From NCBI GenBank assembly GCA_028865545.1, contig JAGWJY010000030.1, positions 1 through 45,042 of the forward strand: DNA of 45,042 nucleotides. The letters are read 5' to 3'. Positions 19,444 through 28,950 of the stretch are shown piece by piece (positions within the stretch are counted from its first letter, which is position 1; each line of letters opens with the position of its first letter). The position numbers were made by a program, and so were the translations under genes. The notes beneath the pieces were generated by a model. That model saw only the letters and a list, made by a program, of their open reading frames with translations. It had not been told where the DNA came from and did not search any database. The stretch is from Alphaproteobacteria bacterium (lineage in GTDB: Bacteria; Pseudomonadota; Alphaproteobacteria; Micropepsales; Micropepsaceae).

Positions 19444-20685
19444 ATGCCTGTGTCTGCCGCGTCATCCCGGTCCATCCTCCACCGCCTTTGTGCCATTGCC
19501 GGCACCCTTTCGATAGTCGCCCTTTGCGCCTGCACGACGACCAAGCCGGCCGCTCCGCCGCCGCCGCCCGTCGCCGTCCAGCCGCCCGCCCCGCATCAAC
19601 TGGCCGCCAACCAGCCGAACTTCTTCGCCCTGCCCAATATTCCCCAGGGGACCACGCCCGTCCGCGTCGGCGTCATCCTGCCGTTCTCGGATTCGTCACC
19701 GAATGTCCGCGCCCTTGCCGGCGCGATGCTGAAGGCCGCAGAGCTGGCGCTTTACGATTCGGGCAATCACGACATCCTGCTGATGACGGCCGACGACACC
19801 GGATCGGCGACGGACGCGGCAGCCGCGGCGCAGAAACTACTCGACCAAGGCGCAGAGGTCATCATCGGACCGCTGTTTTCCGGATCGGTCGCGGCGGTCG
19901 CCCCGCTGGCACGTGATCACGGCGTGCCTGTGCTCGCCTTTTCGACCGACCGCACGGTGGCGGGCAACGGCGTTTATCTGCTCAGCTTCCAGCCGCAGAG
20001 CGAAGTGAAGCGCGTCGTCGGCTACGCAGCCAGCCAAGGTCACAAGAACTTCGCGGCGATGATTCCGCAGACGCCGTATGGCGACGTGGTGGAACAAAGC
20101 TTCCGCGACTCCGTCACCGCAGCGGGCGCCAATGTCGTCGATGTGGAACGCTTCAACCCGGCCGTGGGAGACGTGATGGACCCGGCCGCCGCCATCGCAA
20201 AGAGCGACTGCGACGCGATCTTCATCGCCCAAGGCGGATCGCTCCTGCGCAACATCGCGCCGGCCCTGGCCTATGACGGCATCGATCACACCAAGGTGCA
20301 GTATCTCGGTACCGGATTGTGGGACGATCCCACCAACACCAAAGAGCCCCTTCTGTCGGGCGCCTGGTTCGCGGCGCCGCAGCCCAGCGCCGATGCCGAC
20401 TTCGTCGCGAAGTACCAGCAGACCTTCACGACAAATCCGCCGCAACTGGCAGCGCTCGCCTATGATGCGGTGTCGCTGGTGGCGCTTCTGGCGCCGGGCA
20501 CGCCCTATCACCGCTTCACCCAGGCAGCGCTGACCGATCCGAACGGCTTTGCCGGCGTCGACGGCGTGTTCCGCTTCCGGCCGGACGGCACCATCGAACG
20601 CGGCCTGGCAGTGCTGTCCGTTCAGCCGGACGGATTCTCCGTTGTCAGCCCGGCGCCGACGACGTTCCAGGCGAGCGGATCCTAG
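19444..20685 (+). CDS. LpoA/YraM-like penicillin-binding-protein activator lipoprotein
   Basis: The 413-residue protein has a lipoprotein signal with lipobox IVALCAC (acylated Cys about residue 29), a Pro-rich linker (PPPPPVAVQPPAP), and then a periplasmic-binding-protein type I fold. Supporting segments are VRVGVILPFSD, LALYDSG, LLMTADDTGSATDA, AEVIIGPLFSGSVAAVAPLA and VLAFSTDRTVAG. In Escherichia coli the homologous C-terminal domain of LpoA activates PBP1a from the outer membrane. This protein lacks the long N-terminal TPR domain of LpoA, as alphaproteobacterial versions do, so its partner is inferred. A GAAGGAG site lies 6 bases before the ATG. Confidence 0.85.
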   Translation: MPVSAASSRSILHRLCAIAGTLSIVALCACTTTKPAAPPPPPVAVQPPAPHQLAANQPNFFALPNIPQGTTPVRVGVILPFSDSSPNVRALAGAMLKAAELALYDSGNHDILLMTADDTGSATDAAAAAQKLLDQGAEVIIGPLFSGSVAAVAPLARDHGVPVLAFSTDRTVAGNGVYLLSFQPQSEVKRVVGYAASQGHKNFAAMIPQTPYGDVVEQSFRDSVTAAGANVVDVERFNPAVGDVMDPAAAIAKSDCDAIFIAQGGSLLRNIAPALAYDGIDHTKVQYLGTGLWDDPTNTKEPLLSGAWFAAPQPSADADFVAKYQQTFTTNPPQLAALAYDAVSLVALLAPGTPYHRFTQAALTDPNGFAGVDGVFRFRPDGTIERGLAVLSVQPDGFSVVSPAPTTFQASGS

Positions 20686-21824
20686 ACCGTCAACTCTTCG
20701 ATGACGCGGTTGAGCACGAGCATGCCTTGCGGCGTTGCCGAAAGCCGGTCGCCGTCCAGTTTAACAAGGCCCGCCTCTGCGAGCGCCGCGATCCGTTGCG
20801 GCGGCGGCGCCACACCCCAGCGCGCGTAATAGGCCGCGAGATCGAGGCCTTCGCCAAGCCGCATATTCATCAGCAGGTGTTCGCGCGCCGCGTCGGCCGC
20901 TTCGACTTCACTCATCTCAGCGAAGCCATGACCGTCGCTCATCACCTTCTGGCGCCAGCGCTCCGGCAAACGCTCGCCAACGGTGGCGAAACGCCTGCCG
21001 TTCAGATCGAGCCGGCCATGCGCACCGGGACCGACGCCGGCATAAGCCCCGTAACGCCAGTAGAGAAGATTGTGCCGCGACTCGCAGCCAGGCCGGGCAT
21101 GGTTCGAAACTTCGTAAGCCGGAAGGCCCGCCTTCGCAGTGATTTCTTGCGTCGCTTCGTAAAAAGCCGCGCCCAGATCATCTTCCGGAATGCGCAGCGT
21201 GCCTTGCCGATGCAATGTCGCGAAGGGCGTGCCCGGTTCAATGGTGAGCTGATACAGCGAAAGATGTTCCGTGCCGAAGGCCAGAGCTTCGGTAAGCTCG
21301 TCGCGCCAGGCGGCCACGCTCTGGTTCGGCCGCGCATAGATGAGATCGAAGGAGATGCGCGGAAAGGTTTGCTGCGCCAGCGCTACGGCCGCGCGGGCTT
21401 CGGCGACATTGTGCAGGCGGCCGAGGAATTTCAAATCCGCATCGTTCAGCGCCTGGACGCCGAGCGACAGGCGGCCCACCCCCGCCTTGGCATAATCCGC
21501 GAAGCGCGCCGCGTCGGCGCTCGCCGGATTGGCCTCCATGGTGATTTCGAGATCATTGGCGCCGCGCCACAGCCGCGCCGCCGCGTCGATGATGCGTCCG
21601 ACGGCGCGCCCGCTCATCAGCGACGGCGTGCCGCCGCCGAAGAAGATGGTCTGCAGGATCGGCCGGTCGTCGCTCTGCAGTTCGGCGACATAGGAAAGTT
21701 CCGCCAGAATGGCCGCCGTCCATCCGTCTTCGTCGATGCTGCTGCGCACATGCGAATTGAAGTCGCAATAGGGGCACTTCGCCGTGCAGAACGGCCAATG
21801 CACGTAAAGGCCGAAGCCGTTCAT
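20682..21824 (-). CDS. hemW: Heme chaperone HemW (radical SAM, HemN-like)
   Basis: The 380-residue protein has the radical SAM triad C13-X3-C17-X2-C20 in FCTAKCPYC, then [32 protein letters not shown] and YELTI-like [14 protein letters not shown], followed by the HemW C-terminal domain. Such proteins bind heme and deliver it to target proteins; they are often misnamed coproporphyrinogen oxidase. It starts four bases inside the end of rdgB and is followed in the convergent direction by the lipoprotein gene with a 4-base overlap. Confidence 0.95.
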   Translation of the reverse strand: MNGFGLYVHWPFCTAKCPYCDFNSHVRSSIDEDGWTAAILAELSYVAELQSDDRPILQTIFFGGGTPSLMSGRAVGRIIDAAARLWRGANDLEITMEANPASADAARFADYAKAGVGRLSLGVQALNDADLKFLGRLHNVAEARAAVALAQQTFPRISFDLIYARPNQSVAAWRDELTEALAFGTEHLSLYQLTIEPGTPFATLHRQGTLRIPEDDLGAAFYEATQEITAKAGLPAYEVSNHARPGCESRHNLLYWRYGAYAGVGPGAHGRLDLNGRRFATVGERLPERWRQKVMSDGHGFAEMSEVEAADAAREHLLMNMRLGEGLDLAAYYARWGVAPPPQRIAALAEAGLVKLDGDRLSATPQGMLVLNRVIEELTV

Positions 21825-22423
21825 GGCGCGAAGACGGCGCGGGCGAATTTCTCGAAAGCGCGGGCGCGATGGCTGATGGCGTGTTTCTGCGCGGGATCGA
21901 TTTCGCCGAAAGTTTGCGTCAGGCCCTCGGCGACGAAGATCGGGTCGTAGCCGAAACCTTTGCCGCCGCGCGGCGGAAAGACGAGCTGACCGTGCACCTC
22001 GCCTTCGAAGATTTCCACGTCGCCCTGGGGCGTGGCGAGCGCCAGAGCGCAGACGAATTTCGCCGAACGGTCTTGCACGACGCGTTCCTGCAGCTCGCGT
22101 TCGACACGCGCCATGGCGACGGAAAAATCCTTTTTCGGTCCGGCCCAGCGCGCCGAATAGATGCCCGGCGCGCCGTCGAGCGCCGCGACGCTGAGGCCGG
22201 AATCATCCGCCAAGGCCACAAGGCCGCTGGCCGCGGCGGCCGTGCGCGCCTTCAACGCCGCGTTCTCGGCGAAGGTCGTGCCCGTCTCTTCCGGTTCCTC
22301 AAGACCCAGTTCCGCGGCGCCGCGCACGCCGACGCCGTGCGGCGCCAAGAGCGCGGCGATCTCGCGCACCTTGCCCGGATTGTGACTGGCGACCAGCAAT
22401 GTGGAACCGTGCGCGAGTGTCAT
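21821..22423 (-). CDS. rdgB: dITP/XTP pyrophosphatase RdgB
   Basis: The 200-residue Ham1/RdgB enzyme removes non-canonical purine nucleoside triphosphates. It shows the substrate-binding [19 protein letters not shown], the catalytic [26 protein letters not shown] and the C-terminal FGYDPIFV and SHRARAF motifs. It overlaps both neighbours by 4 bases in the rph-rdgB-hemW operon order that is usual in alphaproteobacteria. Confidence 0.97.
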   Translation of the reverse strand: MTLAHGSTLLVASHNPGKVREIAALLAPHGVGVRGAAELGLEEPEETGTTFAENAALKARTAAAASGLVALADDSGLSVAALDGAPGIYSARWAGPKKDFSVAMARVERELQERVVQDRSAKFVCALALATPQGDVEIFEGEVHGQLVFPPRGGKGFGYDPIFVAEGLTQTFGEIDPAQKHAISHRARAFEKFARAVFAP

Positions 22424-23136
22424 GCGCCGAGCACCGCCTTCTGCAAGGCGACGAGCTCACCGATGCCCTTGCGTGCGAAACGCAGCATCTGGGCGAATTG
22501 CTCGTCGCTGAAGGGCGCGCCTTCGGCCGTGCCCTGCAATTCGACCAGACCGCCTGAGCCGGTGAGCACGAAATTGGCGTCCGTTTCGGCGGTGGAATCT
22601 TCGCTATAATCCAGATCAAGCATGGCCTCGCCCTTGACGATGCCGCAGGACACCGCCGCGACATGATCCTTGATCACCGGCTTGGTCACCATGCCCGTCT
22701 TCTTCATGAAGGCAATGCAACCCGCCAGCGCTACGTAGCCGCCGGTGATGGAGGCCGTGCGGGTGCCGCCATCCGCCTGCAGCACGTCGCAATCGACGAC
22801 GATCTGGCGCTCGCCCAAGGCCGCCGGATCGATGACCGCGCGCAGGGAGCGGCCGATCAGGCGCTGAATTTCCTGGGTGCGGCCGGATTGTTTGCCGACA
22901 GCGGCCTCCCGGCGCATGCGCTCATGGGTGGAGCGCGGCAACATGCCATACTCCGCCGTTACCCAGCCCTTGCCCGAACCGCGCAGGAAGGACGGGGCGG
23001 TTTCCTCCAGGCTGGCGGTCACCAGCACATGGGTGTCGCCGAATTTGACCAAACAGGAGCCTTCGGCATGCTTGGCGACCCCTGGTTCCAGACTCACACT
23101 GCGCAATTGGTCGGCTGCGCGCGATTGATTGCGCAT
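22420..23136 (-). CDS. rph: Ribonuclease PH
   Basis: The 238-residue phosphorolytic 3'-5' exoribonuclease trims tRNA 3' ends. It contains [74 protein letters not shown] and [17 protein letters not shown], all classical RNase PH segments. It heads the leftward rph-rdgB-hemW operon. Its start faces hrcA across a 113-bp divergent promoter region. Confidence 0.98.
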   Translation of the reverse strand: MRNQSRAADQLRSVSLEPGVAKHAEGSCLVKFGDTHVLVTASLEETAPSFLRGSGKGWVTAEYGMLPRSTHERMRREAAVGKQSGRTQEIQRLIGRSLRAVIDPAALGERQIVVDCDVLQADGGTRTASITGGYVALAGCIAFMKKTGMVTKPVIKDHVAAVSCGIVKGEAMLDLDYSEDSTAETDANFVLTGSGGLVELQGTAEGAPFSDEQFAQMLRFARKGIGELVALQKAVLGA

Positions 23137-23249
23137 AGAGTATCCCTTGAAGTTTGTGACATCCGTCGTTACCTAGCGGCTCCGGTCGGCTTTGTCCAAA
23201 GCGGGGTTGGCCGTCTTGGGAATATTATAACCGGTACAAAGGCTTGGGT

Positions 23250-24323
23250 ATGACTCCGTCCAGGACCGGCGCCGGCATTCTGGAAGACCGGCAGCGCGAG
23301 ATTTTCCGCCACCTGGTGGAAGCCTTTATCACGTCCGGAGAACCGGTCGGTTCGCGCACCCTTTCCCAGCTTTTGCCCATGGCCCTGTCGCCCGCCTCGA
23401 TCCGCAATGTCATGGCGGATCTGGAGACCATGGGGCTGCTCTATGCCCCCCATACCAGCGCCGGACGCGTACCGACGGAAAAGGGTCTGCGGCTGTTCGT
23501 CGACGGCTTGCTGCAGATCGGCGAGCTGGACCCCGCCGAACGCGCCGGCATCGAAGCGCGCATGAGCGGCAGCGGGCATGGCGTGGAAGAGGTGCTGACC
23601 CAGGCGACGACGCTGCTGTCGGGCCTGTCGCGCTGCGCCGGATTGGTGGTGGCCGCCAAACAGGATTCCGTGCTGAAACACGTGGAGTTCGTCAGCGTCG
23701 CACCGGGCAAGACGCTGGTCGTCATGGTTGCGGAAGACGGTCAGGTGGAAAACCGGCTGATCGACACGCCGATCGGTTTGCCCGCCTCGGCGCTGTCCGA
23801 AGCCTCGAACTATCTCAATGCGCGGCTGCGCGGACGCACGCTGGATGTCGCCCGCAGCGAAATCCTCGGCGAGCTCGAAGGCGAGCGCGCCGAACTCGAC
23901 GCCTTGACCGCCAAGATCGTGGCGGAGGGCCTGGCAACACTGGCCACCCATGCCAACAGCGAAGAGAAAGTGCTGATCGTGCGCGGCGCCTCGCATCTGC
24001 TCGAGACGATGGAGGCGCAAAGCGACCTGGAACGCGTCCGCACGCTGTTCGACGAGATCGAGCGCAAGAACGATCTCATCCGATTGCTCGAGCTGGCCAA
24101 GGAAGGCGACGGCGTGCGTATTTTCATCGGCTCGGAGAACAGGCTATTCGGTCTTTCCGGATCGTCGATCGTGGCGGCGCCCTATGCCAATGCCCAGGGA
24201 AAGATCGTCGGTGTCATAGGCGTTCTGGGACCGACACGGCTCAATTACGGCCGCATCATTCCGATGGTCGATCATACGGCGAAAGTGATCGGGCGTTTGC
24301 TCGGACAGGGATATCAGGTTTAA
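23250..24323 (+). CDS. hrcA: Heat-inducible transcription repressor HrcA
   Basis: The 357-residue protein has an N-terminal winged helix (about residues 10-85, RQREIFRHLVEAFITSGEPV, SIRNVMADLETMGLL, HTSAGRVPTEKGLRLFVD) and a C-terminal GAF-like HrcA domain ending YGRIIPMVDHTAKVIGRLL. HrcA represses chaperone genes through the CIRCE operator. No CIRCE inverted repeat was seen here, so the gene may not be self-regulated or may act on groESL elsewhere. The ATG at 23250 is preferred to a TTG two codons earlier. grpE follows after 9 bases. Confidence 0.97.
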   Translation: MTPSRTGAGILEDRQREIFRHLVEAFITSGEPVGSRTLSQLLPMALSPASIRNVMADLETMGLLYAPHTSAGRVPTEKGLRLFVDGLLQIGELDPAERAGIEARMSGSGHGVEEVLTQATTLLSGLSRCAGLVVAAKQDSVLKHVEFVSVAPGKTLVVMVAEDGQVENRLIDTPIGLPASALSEASNYLNARLRGRTLDVARSEILGELEGERAELDALTAKIVAEGLATLATHANSEEKVLIVRGASHLLETMEAQSDLERVRTLFDEIERKNDLIRLLELAKEGDGVRIFIGSENRLFGLSGSSIVAAPYANAQGKIVGVIGVLGPTRLNYGRIIPMVDHTAKVIGRLLGQGYQV

Positions 24324-24332
24324 GGAAGCATC

Positions 24333-24884
24333 ATGGTTGACGAAAACGAACAGGAAGCCGCGGAAACTGCCGCGCCCCAGCAGCAGAACGACGCCGAAGC
24401 ACAGCTCGCCGAAATGCGGGATCGCATGTTGCGCGCCCTGGCCGATGCCGAGAACACGCGCCGCCGCGCCGAGCGCGAGCGGCAGGAGGTCTCGCAATAT
24501 TCCATCGCCCGCTTCGCCCGCGACATGCTGCAGATCGCCGACAATTTCGGCCGCGCCCTTGCCGCTTGCCCGCCGGAGCTGCGTGACGCCGCCGACCCGC
24601 AGGTCAAGGCGGTGATCGACGGCGTGGAAGCCACCGAGCGCCAGTTGCTCGGCACGCTGGAACAGTACGGCGTCAAGATGATCGACACCGCGGATGGCAA
24701 GTTCGATCCCAACCGGCATCAGGCCATCGCCGAGGTGCCAGGCGAAGGAAAGCCGCCCGGAAGTATCGTCAATGTGGTGCAGACCGGATTTATGATCGGC
24801 GAACGCTTGCTGCGCCCGGCCATGGTGACGGTCGCCCGTAAGGAAAACGGTACTGTTCCCAGTGGCATCGACACCAAGGTCTGA
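24333..24884 (+). CDS. grpE: Nucleotide exchange factor GrpE
   Basis: The 183-residue co-chaperone releases ADP from DnaK. It has the usual acidic/Gln-rich N-terminus, a long coiled-coil helix (RMLRALADAENTRRRAERERQE) and a C-terminal beta domain with FDPNRHQAIAEVPGEG and VVQTGFMIGERLLRPAMVTVAR. An AAGGAAGC ribosome site lies before the ATG. It forms an operon with hrcA. dapB follows in the same direction after 37 bases and could be cotranscribed. Confidence 0.98.
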   Translation: MVDENEQEAAETAAPQQQNDAEAQLAEMRDRMLRALADAENTRRRAERERQEVSQYSIARFARDMLQIADNFGRALAACPPELRDAADPQVKAVIDGVEATERQLLGTLEQYGVKMIDTADGKFDPNRHQAIAEVPGEGKPPGSIVNVVQTGFMIGERLLRPAMVTVARKENGTVPSGIDTKV

Positions 24885-24921
24885 GGATGCGCCGTCGCGC
24901 GCGTCCCGCTAGGATGGCTTC

Positions 24922-25725
24922 ATGAGCGATGTCCGGATCGTGGTGGCGGGGGCCTCGGGGCGCATGGGGCGGGCGCTGGTGCGCGTTATCGCGGAAACCA
25001 AAAACTGCACGCTGGCAGGCGCTTTGGAGGCCAAGGGTCATCCCGATCTCGGCCAGGATGCCGGCGTCCTAGCGGGTCTTAAGCCGCTCGGCGTCATGCT
25101 TACGGACGACCCGGCCGTCGTGATGGCCAAAGCAAATGCCGTGGTGGATTTCACCACGCCGCGCGTCTCCGTGATGCTGGCGGCGCTGGCAGCGGAGGCC
25201 GGTGCGGCGCATGTCATCGGTACGACGGGATGCTCGGCCGAAGACGACCGGAAAATCGCCGACGCCGCGAAACACACTGTGATCGTCAAGTCCGGCAATA
25301 TGAGTCTGGGCGTCACGCTGCTCGCCGCACTGGTGAAGCAGGCCGCCAAGGCGCTTCCTGACTTCGACATCGAGATCGTCGAGATGCATCACAACAAGAA
25401 GGTCGATGCCCCTTCGGGTACGGCTTTGCTGCTCGGCGAAGCGGCGGCGCAAGGCCGCGGCATCACACTTTCGGATCATGCCATCCGCGCCCGCGACGGC
25501 CATACCGGTGCGCGCGCGGAAGGCGCCATTGGTTTCGCCAGCCTGCGCGGCGGCACGGTGGTGGGCGAGCACGAAGTCATCCTGGCCGGCACGGGCGAAC
25601 GTATCGCGCTGTCGCACAGTGCCGAGGACCGCGTAATCTTCGCGCGCGGTGCCGTGGCGGCCGCCCTGTGGGGACAAGGCAAAAAGCCCGGGCTCTACGC
25701 CATGAGCGACGTGCTCGGCCTCTGA
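24922..25725 (+). CDS. dapB: 4-hydroxy-tetrahydrodipicolinate reductase
   Basis: The 267-residue NAD(P)H-dependent reductase catalyses the second committed step of lysine/diaminopimelate synthesis. It has the Rossmann motif [26 protein letters not shown], the catalytic [16 protein letters not shown] segment (His pair and the substrate-binding Lys), and the C-terminal domain with [13 protein letters not shown]. Its last 31 bases overlap the convergent methyltransferase gene. Confidence 0.98.
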   Translation: MSDVRIVVAGASGRMGRALVRVIAETKNCTLAGALEAKGHPDLGQDAGVLAGLKPLGVMLTDDPAVVMAKANAVVDFTTPRVSVMLAALAAEAGAAHVIGTTGCSAEDDRKIADAAKHTVIVKSGNMSLGVTLLAALVKQAAKALPDFDIEIVEMHHNKKVDAPSGTALLLGEAAAQGRGITLSDHAIRARDGHTGARAEGAIGFASLRGGTVVGEHEVILAGTGERIALSHSAEDRVIFARGAVAAALWGQGKKPGLYAMSDVLGL

Positions 25726-26576
25726 TCCTTTCGTGCGGCTTCCACCGCCAGCATAGCGCGTTTGCGCACGATGCCCCAATGGTAGCCGGTCAGCGCGCCA
25801 TTGCTGCCAAGCACGCGGTGACAGGGGATCAGCCAGGAGATCGGATTGCGTCCGACCGCCGTACCGACGGCGCGGCTTGCTTTCGGTGCCCGCAGCTTCT
25901 TGGCGATGGTGTGGTAGGTGACGAGCTTGCCGCTGGGAATCATCAGCAACGCTTCCCAGACCTTCATCTGCCATGGCGTGCCCATCAGATGTAACGGCAG
26001 ATTGCCCCCGTAACGCTTAGGATCGAAAATCTGCCGTGCGGATTTTTCGGTGCGGGCGGCGTTCTCGCAATAACCCGCCTTGGGCCAGCGCGCTTTCATG
26101 TCGGCGAGCATCTCTTCTTCCGCGCCTTCATCGCCGAAGCCCAGACCGCACACGCCTTTGCCGGTCGCCATCACCAGCGCAGTGCCGAACGGCGAAACAT
26201 GGAATCCATAATCGATCACCACGCCTTTGCCGCCTTTGGCGTAGTCGCCCGGCGTCATCGCTTCGATCTTCAGGCAGAGATCGTGCAGACGGGACGGCCC
26301 CGACAGGCCCGCATCGAGAGCTGCGTCCAGTACGCTGGCGCCTTGTGCCAGCTCTGCCTTGGCGTGGCCGAGCGTCAGATGACCGACGAAAGACTTCGGG
26401 CTGACACCGACATAGCGCGAGAATTCGCGCTGGAAATGGAACGGCGAGAGGCCGGCGACATCCGCCGCCTCTTCCAGCCGCGGCTGATCGAGATAGTGCT
26501 CGCTCAGAAAACGGATGGCACGGCCCATGCGCCGCCACTGCGCGGTGTCTTCACTGAGGGTCATTGTCTCGCTCAT
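25695..26576 (-). CDS. AraC-type regulator fused to O6-methylguanine-DNA methyltransferase
   Basis: The 293-residue protein has an AraC helix-turn-helix domain (about residues 18-112, [20 protein letters not shown]), a ribonuclease-like spacer, and a methyltransferase domain with acceptor C252 in IPCHRV and the helix-turn-helix [20 protein letters not shown]. It resembles Ada without the N-terminal zinc domain that senses methylphosphotriesters. It should repair O6-methylguanine by suicide methyl transfer. How its regulator part would be activated is unclear. It overlaps dapB by 31 bases. Confidence 0.92.
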   Translation of the reverse strand: MSETMTLSEDTAQWRRMGRAIRFLSEHYLDQPRLEEAADVAGLSPFHFQREFSRYVGVSPKSFVGHLTLGHAKAELAQGASVLDAALDAGLSGPSRLHDLCLKIEAMTPGDYAKGGKGVVIDYGFHVSPFGTALVMATGKGVCGLGFGDEGAEEEMLADMKARWPKAGYCENAARTEKSARQIFDPKRYGGNLPLHLMGTPWQMKVWEALLMIPSGKLVTYHTIAKKLRAPKASRAVGTAVGRNPISWLIPCHRVLGSNGALTGYHWGIVRKRAMLAVEAARKDQRPSTSLMA

Positions 26577-26627
26577 GGGCTCAAGATGGTCGAAAACAAC
26601 GTCGGCTGCGACCCGTTTCTTGCGGCG

Positions 26628-27104
26628 TCACCACCGGTGGCGGGCATCCCACAACGCCGCGCGCAGCGCCTGGGCGAAAGACGCCCTTTCGGATGGCGCC
26701 AGGAAGGAGCCCAACCGGAACCCTTTGCCGTGGCTCCACAAAATCAGCTGGCTGTCATGCTCCGGCGGCTCGTCCATTTCCAGGCGCACCCAATAGGGAT
26801 TGAGGACGATGTTCTGGCGATGGCCATCCAGTTTCTTGCGCTCGATCCGCAGGCTTGAAGGGGTCACGGTGACGTGCTCTTCCCGCTCGGCGGCGATGAG
26901 ATTCCAGCGGAAAGCCCAGCCGAGCATCACCACACCGGCCGCCATGAACGGCAGGATCAGCCAGGCGCCGTGCAGGATGAAACTGGCGGCCAAAGTGAGG
27001 TTGGCACCGGCAAAAAGCCCGAGCACGAGCCAGAGGGTGCGCGGCTTGAGCGGCGGGCTCGGCCGCAACACACGGTCCAGCAAGACCTCGCGATCTTCGC
27101 TCAT
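26628..27104 (-). CDS. DUF2244 membrane protein
   Basis: The 158-residue protein has two adjacent membrane spans (LWLVLGLFAGANLTLAASFI and AWLILPFMAAGVVMLGWAF). The conserved DUF2244 C-terminal part follows: a beta-rich cytoplasmic domain with VTVTPSSLRIERKK, NPYWVRLEM, ILWSHGKGFRLGSFLAPSER. The family is common in alphaproteobacteria, often near nth, and has no proven function. It is transcribed divergently from nth. Confidence 0.88.
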   Translation of the reverse strand: MSEDREVLLDRVLRPSPPLKPRTLWLVLGLFAGANLTLAASFILHGAWLILPFMAAGVVMLGWAFRWNLIAAEREEHVTVTPSSLRIERKKLDGHRQNIVLNPYWVRLEMDEPPEHDSQLILWSHGKGFRLGSFLAPSERASFAQALRAALWDARHRW

Positions 27105-27206
27105 CCCTTAAAGATGGCGATCACACCCGGCGCTGGCAAGCCGTCTTGGAGAAGCAGGGATTTCCGGCCATTCTCCGCGGGTTTTCGCGCCCCTATGGAA
27201 GTTTTC

Positions 27207-27908
27207 ATGGCCAAGCCCTTCACGAAATCGGAAGCCGAAACCTTCTTTGCGCGGCTCAAGGCAGCCATGCCCGAGCCTAAGACCGAGCTCAATTACATCA
27301 ACCCCTACACGCTGCTGGTTGCCGTCGTGTTGTCGGCGCAGGCCACCGACAAAGGCGTCAACAAGGCGACGGCAAAACTGTTCGCGGTCGCCGATGCGCC
27401 GGCGAAGATGGTGGCGCTGGGGGAAGCGGGGTTGACGGCACACATCAAAACAATCGGCCTTTATCGCAACAAAGCGAAGAACGTCATCGCGCTGTCGAAA
27501 ACGCTGCTCGAACAATTCGGCGGCGCGGTGCCGCGCGACCGCGAGGCGCTGGAGTTATTGCCCGGCGTCGGGCGCAAGACCGCAAACGTCGTGCTCAATG
27601 TCGCCTTCGGCGAAAAAACGATTGCCGTCGACACGCATATCTTCCGCGTGGCCAACCGCACGGGCCTGGCGCCGGGCAAGACCCCGCGCGATGTCGAGGA
27701 CGGCTTGCTGCGGATCGTGCCCGACACGTATCTGCTCCATGCCCACCACTGGCTGATCCTGCACGGACGTTATGTCTGCGTGGCGCGCGGACCGAAATGT
27801 CCCGATTGCGTCGTGCGCGATCTCTGCCGCTTTGCCGACAAGACGAAGCCGGTCGCCGCCAAACCCGTCAGGAAACCGGTTGGTGATGCAAAGAAGCGAG
27901 GCAGGTAG
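27207..27908 (+). CDS. nth: Endonuclease III
   Basis: The 233-residue base-excision-repair glycosylase/AP lyase removes oxidised pyrimidines. It has the helix-hairpin-helix LPGVGRKTANVVL with catalytic K124, the catalytic D142 in VDTHIF, and the 4Fe-4S ligands C191-X6-C198-X2-C201-X5-C207. A basic tail follows the cluster. The ATG at 27207 has GGAAG 5 bases upstream; an in-frame ATG at 27195 is possible. Its 3' end overlaps the convergent lipoprotein gene by 41 bases. Confidence 0.97.
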   Translation: MAKPFTKSEAETFFARLKAAMPEPKTELNYINPYTLLVAVVLSAQATDKGVNKATAKLFAVADAPAKMVALGEAGLTAHIKTIGLYRNKAKNVIALSKTLLEQFGGAVPRDREALELLPGVGRKTANVVLNVAFGEKTIAVDTHIFRVANRTGLAPGKTPRDVEDGLLRIVPDTYLLHAHHWLILHGRYVCVARGPKCPDCVVRDLCRFADKTKPVAAKPVRKPVGDAKKRGR

Positions 27909-28221
27909 GATCCGCCGCGATATCGGTACCGCGCGGAATGGTCTCGACGTGGCGCACAACCTGGGATGCGCCTTTCGCATAGAGAAAGAAAAAGGCGCGG
28001 CAATCTTTTTCGTCATAGCGCCAAATCGCGCTGCCGTTCTCCTTGCGCACGAAAGTGGGCGAACCGAAGGCATTCAGCAGACCGCTCGCCGACATGCCGA
28101 TGAAACCGCGGGGCTCGCCGGCGGGCGGCTGCGACGGCAGCGGGATGGTCTGCGGCGCCGGCTCGCCGGCACAGGCGCAAAGCAGGGCGCAGAGAGAGAT
28201 GGCCAGAATTGGGCGGATCAT
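27868..28221 (-). CDS. Small lipoprotein of unknown function
   Basis: The 117-residue protein has a lipoprotein signal (LAISLCALLCACAGE, lipobox LCAC with acylated Cys about residue 17), a Pro-rich linker, and a compact domain with GLLNAFGSPTFVRKENGSAI, WRYDEKDCRAFFFLY. The pattern of a short Gly/Pro turn followed by an aromatic and a Cys pair resembles BamE/SmpA-like lipoproteins loosely, but I would not assign it. Its start overlaps the stop of the EI24-domain gene (ATGA), and its end overlaps nth by 41 bases. Confidence 0.8.
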   Translation of the reverse strand: MIRPILAISLCALLCACAGEPAPQTIPLPSQPPAGEPRGFIGMSASGLLNAFGSPTFVRKENGSAIWRYDEKDCRAFFFLYAKGASQVVRHVETIPRGTDIAADPTCLASLHHQPVS

Positions 28222-28892
28222 ACGGGACGTTCCTCATGCGTGTAGCGCTTGAACATGTGAACCATGAATGCCGCGCCGAATAAAGGCGCCATCAGATTGA
28301 CCAACGGCACAACCGTCAGGAGCGAAATGATGACTCCGGCCCAGAACACCCCGCCCCAATGTCGTCGTCGCAACGCATCCGCCGCGCTGCGCGACATGTG
28401 ACGCAGCGCTACGAGTTCGAAATATTCCCGTCCCAGCAGCCAGCCATTGACGAGGATCGTGGCAACCTCGGCGATACCCGGCACACTGATATCGACCGGC
28501 AGGAGCGCCAGATCGACCAAGATGACCATCGTCGCCAGGCGCAAACCGGCAAACAAGGTGGTGCCGAAGGACGCCCCCGATGCCCGGGGGTCGGCGGGGT
28601 AGTAGCGCGCCTCCACGGCCCTGGCGACATCTTCCAGAAAGAACGTCGCGAACAAAGCCGCGACCGGCGCGCCGAGAAAAAAGATCAGCAAAATCAGCAG
28701 CACCGGCGCCAGGAAATCGAGGATCGCGTTCACCCAAGGCGCGCCGAGCGTCGGCAGATGCTGCACCCCATATTCAACCGCAACAAACAGGACGGCGAAC
28801 AGCAAGATTGTGAGCAGCAGCGCGCGGATCACGACGCCCGACAAGGTGCGGTCGAACAGGAGATTTGCGGCCTTGCGCAGGCTTGCGAACAT
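28218..28892 (-). CDS. EI24/CysZ-like membrane protein
   Basis: The 224-residue protein has four or more hydrophobic segments and the EI24-domain layout seen in CysZ proteins, with FFLEDVARAVEARYYP, LLGREYFELVALRHM and the C-terminal MVHMFKRY. CysZ in enterobacteria is a sulfate permease. Alphaproteobacterial homologues lack evidence for that role, so the substrate is open. A GGAGG site sits 6 bases before the ATG. It is coupled to the small lipoprotein by a 4-base overlap. Confidence 0.85.
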   Translation of the reverse strand: MFASLRKAANLLFDRTLSGVVIRALLLTILLFAVLFVAVEYGVQHLPTLGAPWVNAILDFLAPVLLILLIFFLGAPVAALFATFFLEDVARAVEARYYPADPRASGASFGTTLFAGLRLATMVILVDLALLPVDISVPGIAEVATILVNGWLLGREYFELVALRHMSRSAADALRRRHWGGVFWAGVIISLLTVVPLVNLMAPLFGAAFMVHMFKRYTHEERPV

Positions 28893-28950
28893 GGCAGACC
28901 TCCTTATAAGGGGGCGGTTATCGGCGCAATCTCAACAGCTTGGAGCAGTC

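Noticed and set aside
23137-23249. CIRCE operator or sigma-32 promoter between rph and hrcA
   Set aside because: No TTAGCACTC inverted repeat is present. CTTGAA at 23146-23151 resembles a -35 box, but no convincing -10 of the heat-shock type follows at the right spacing.
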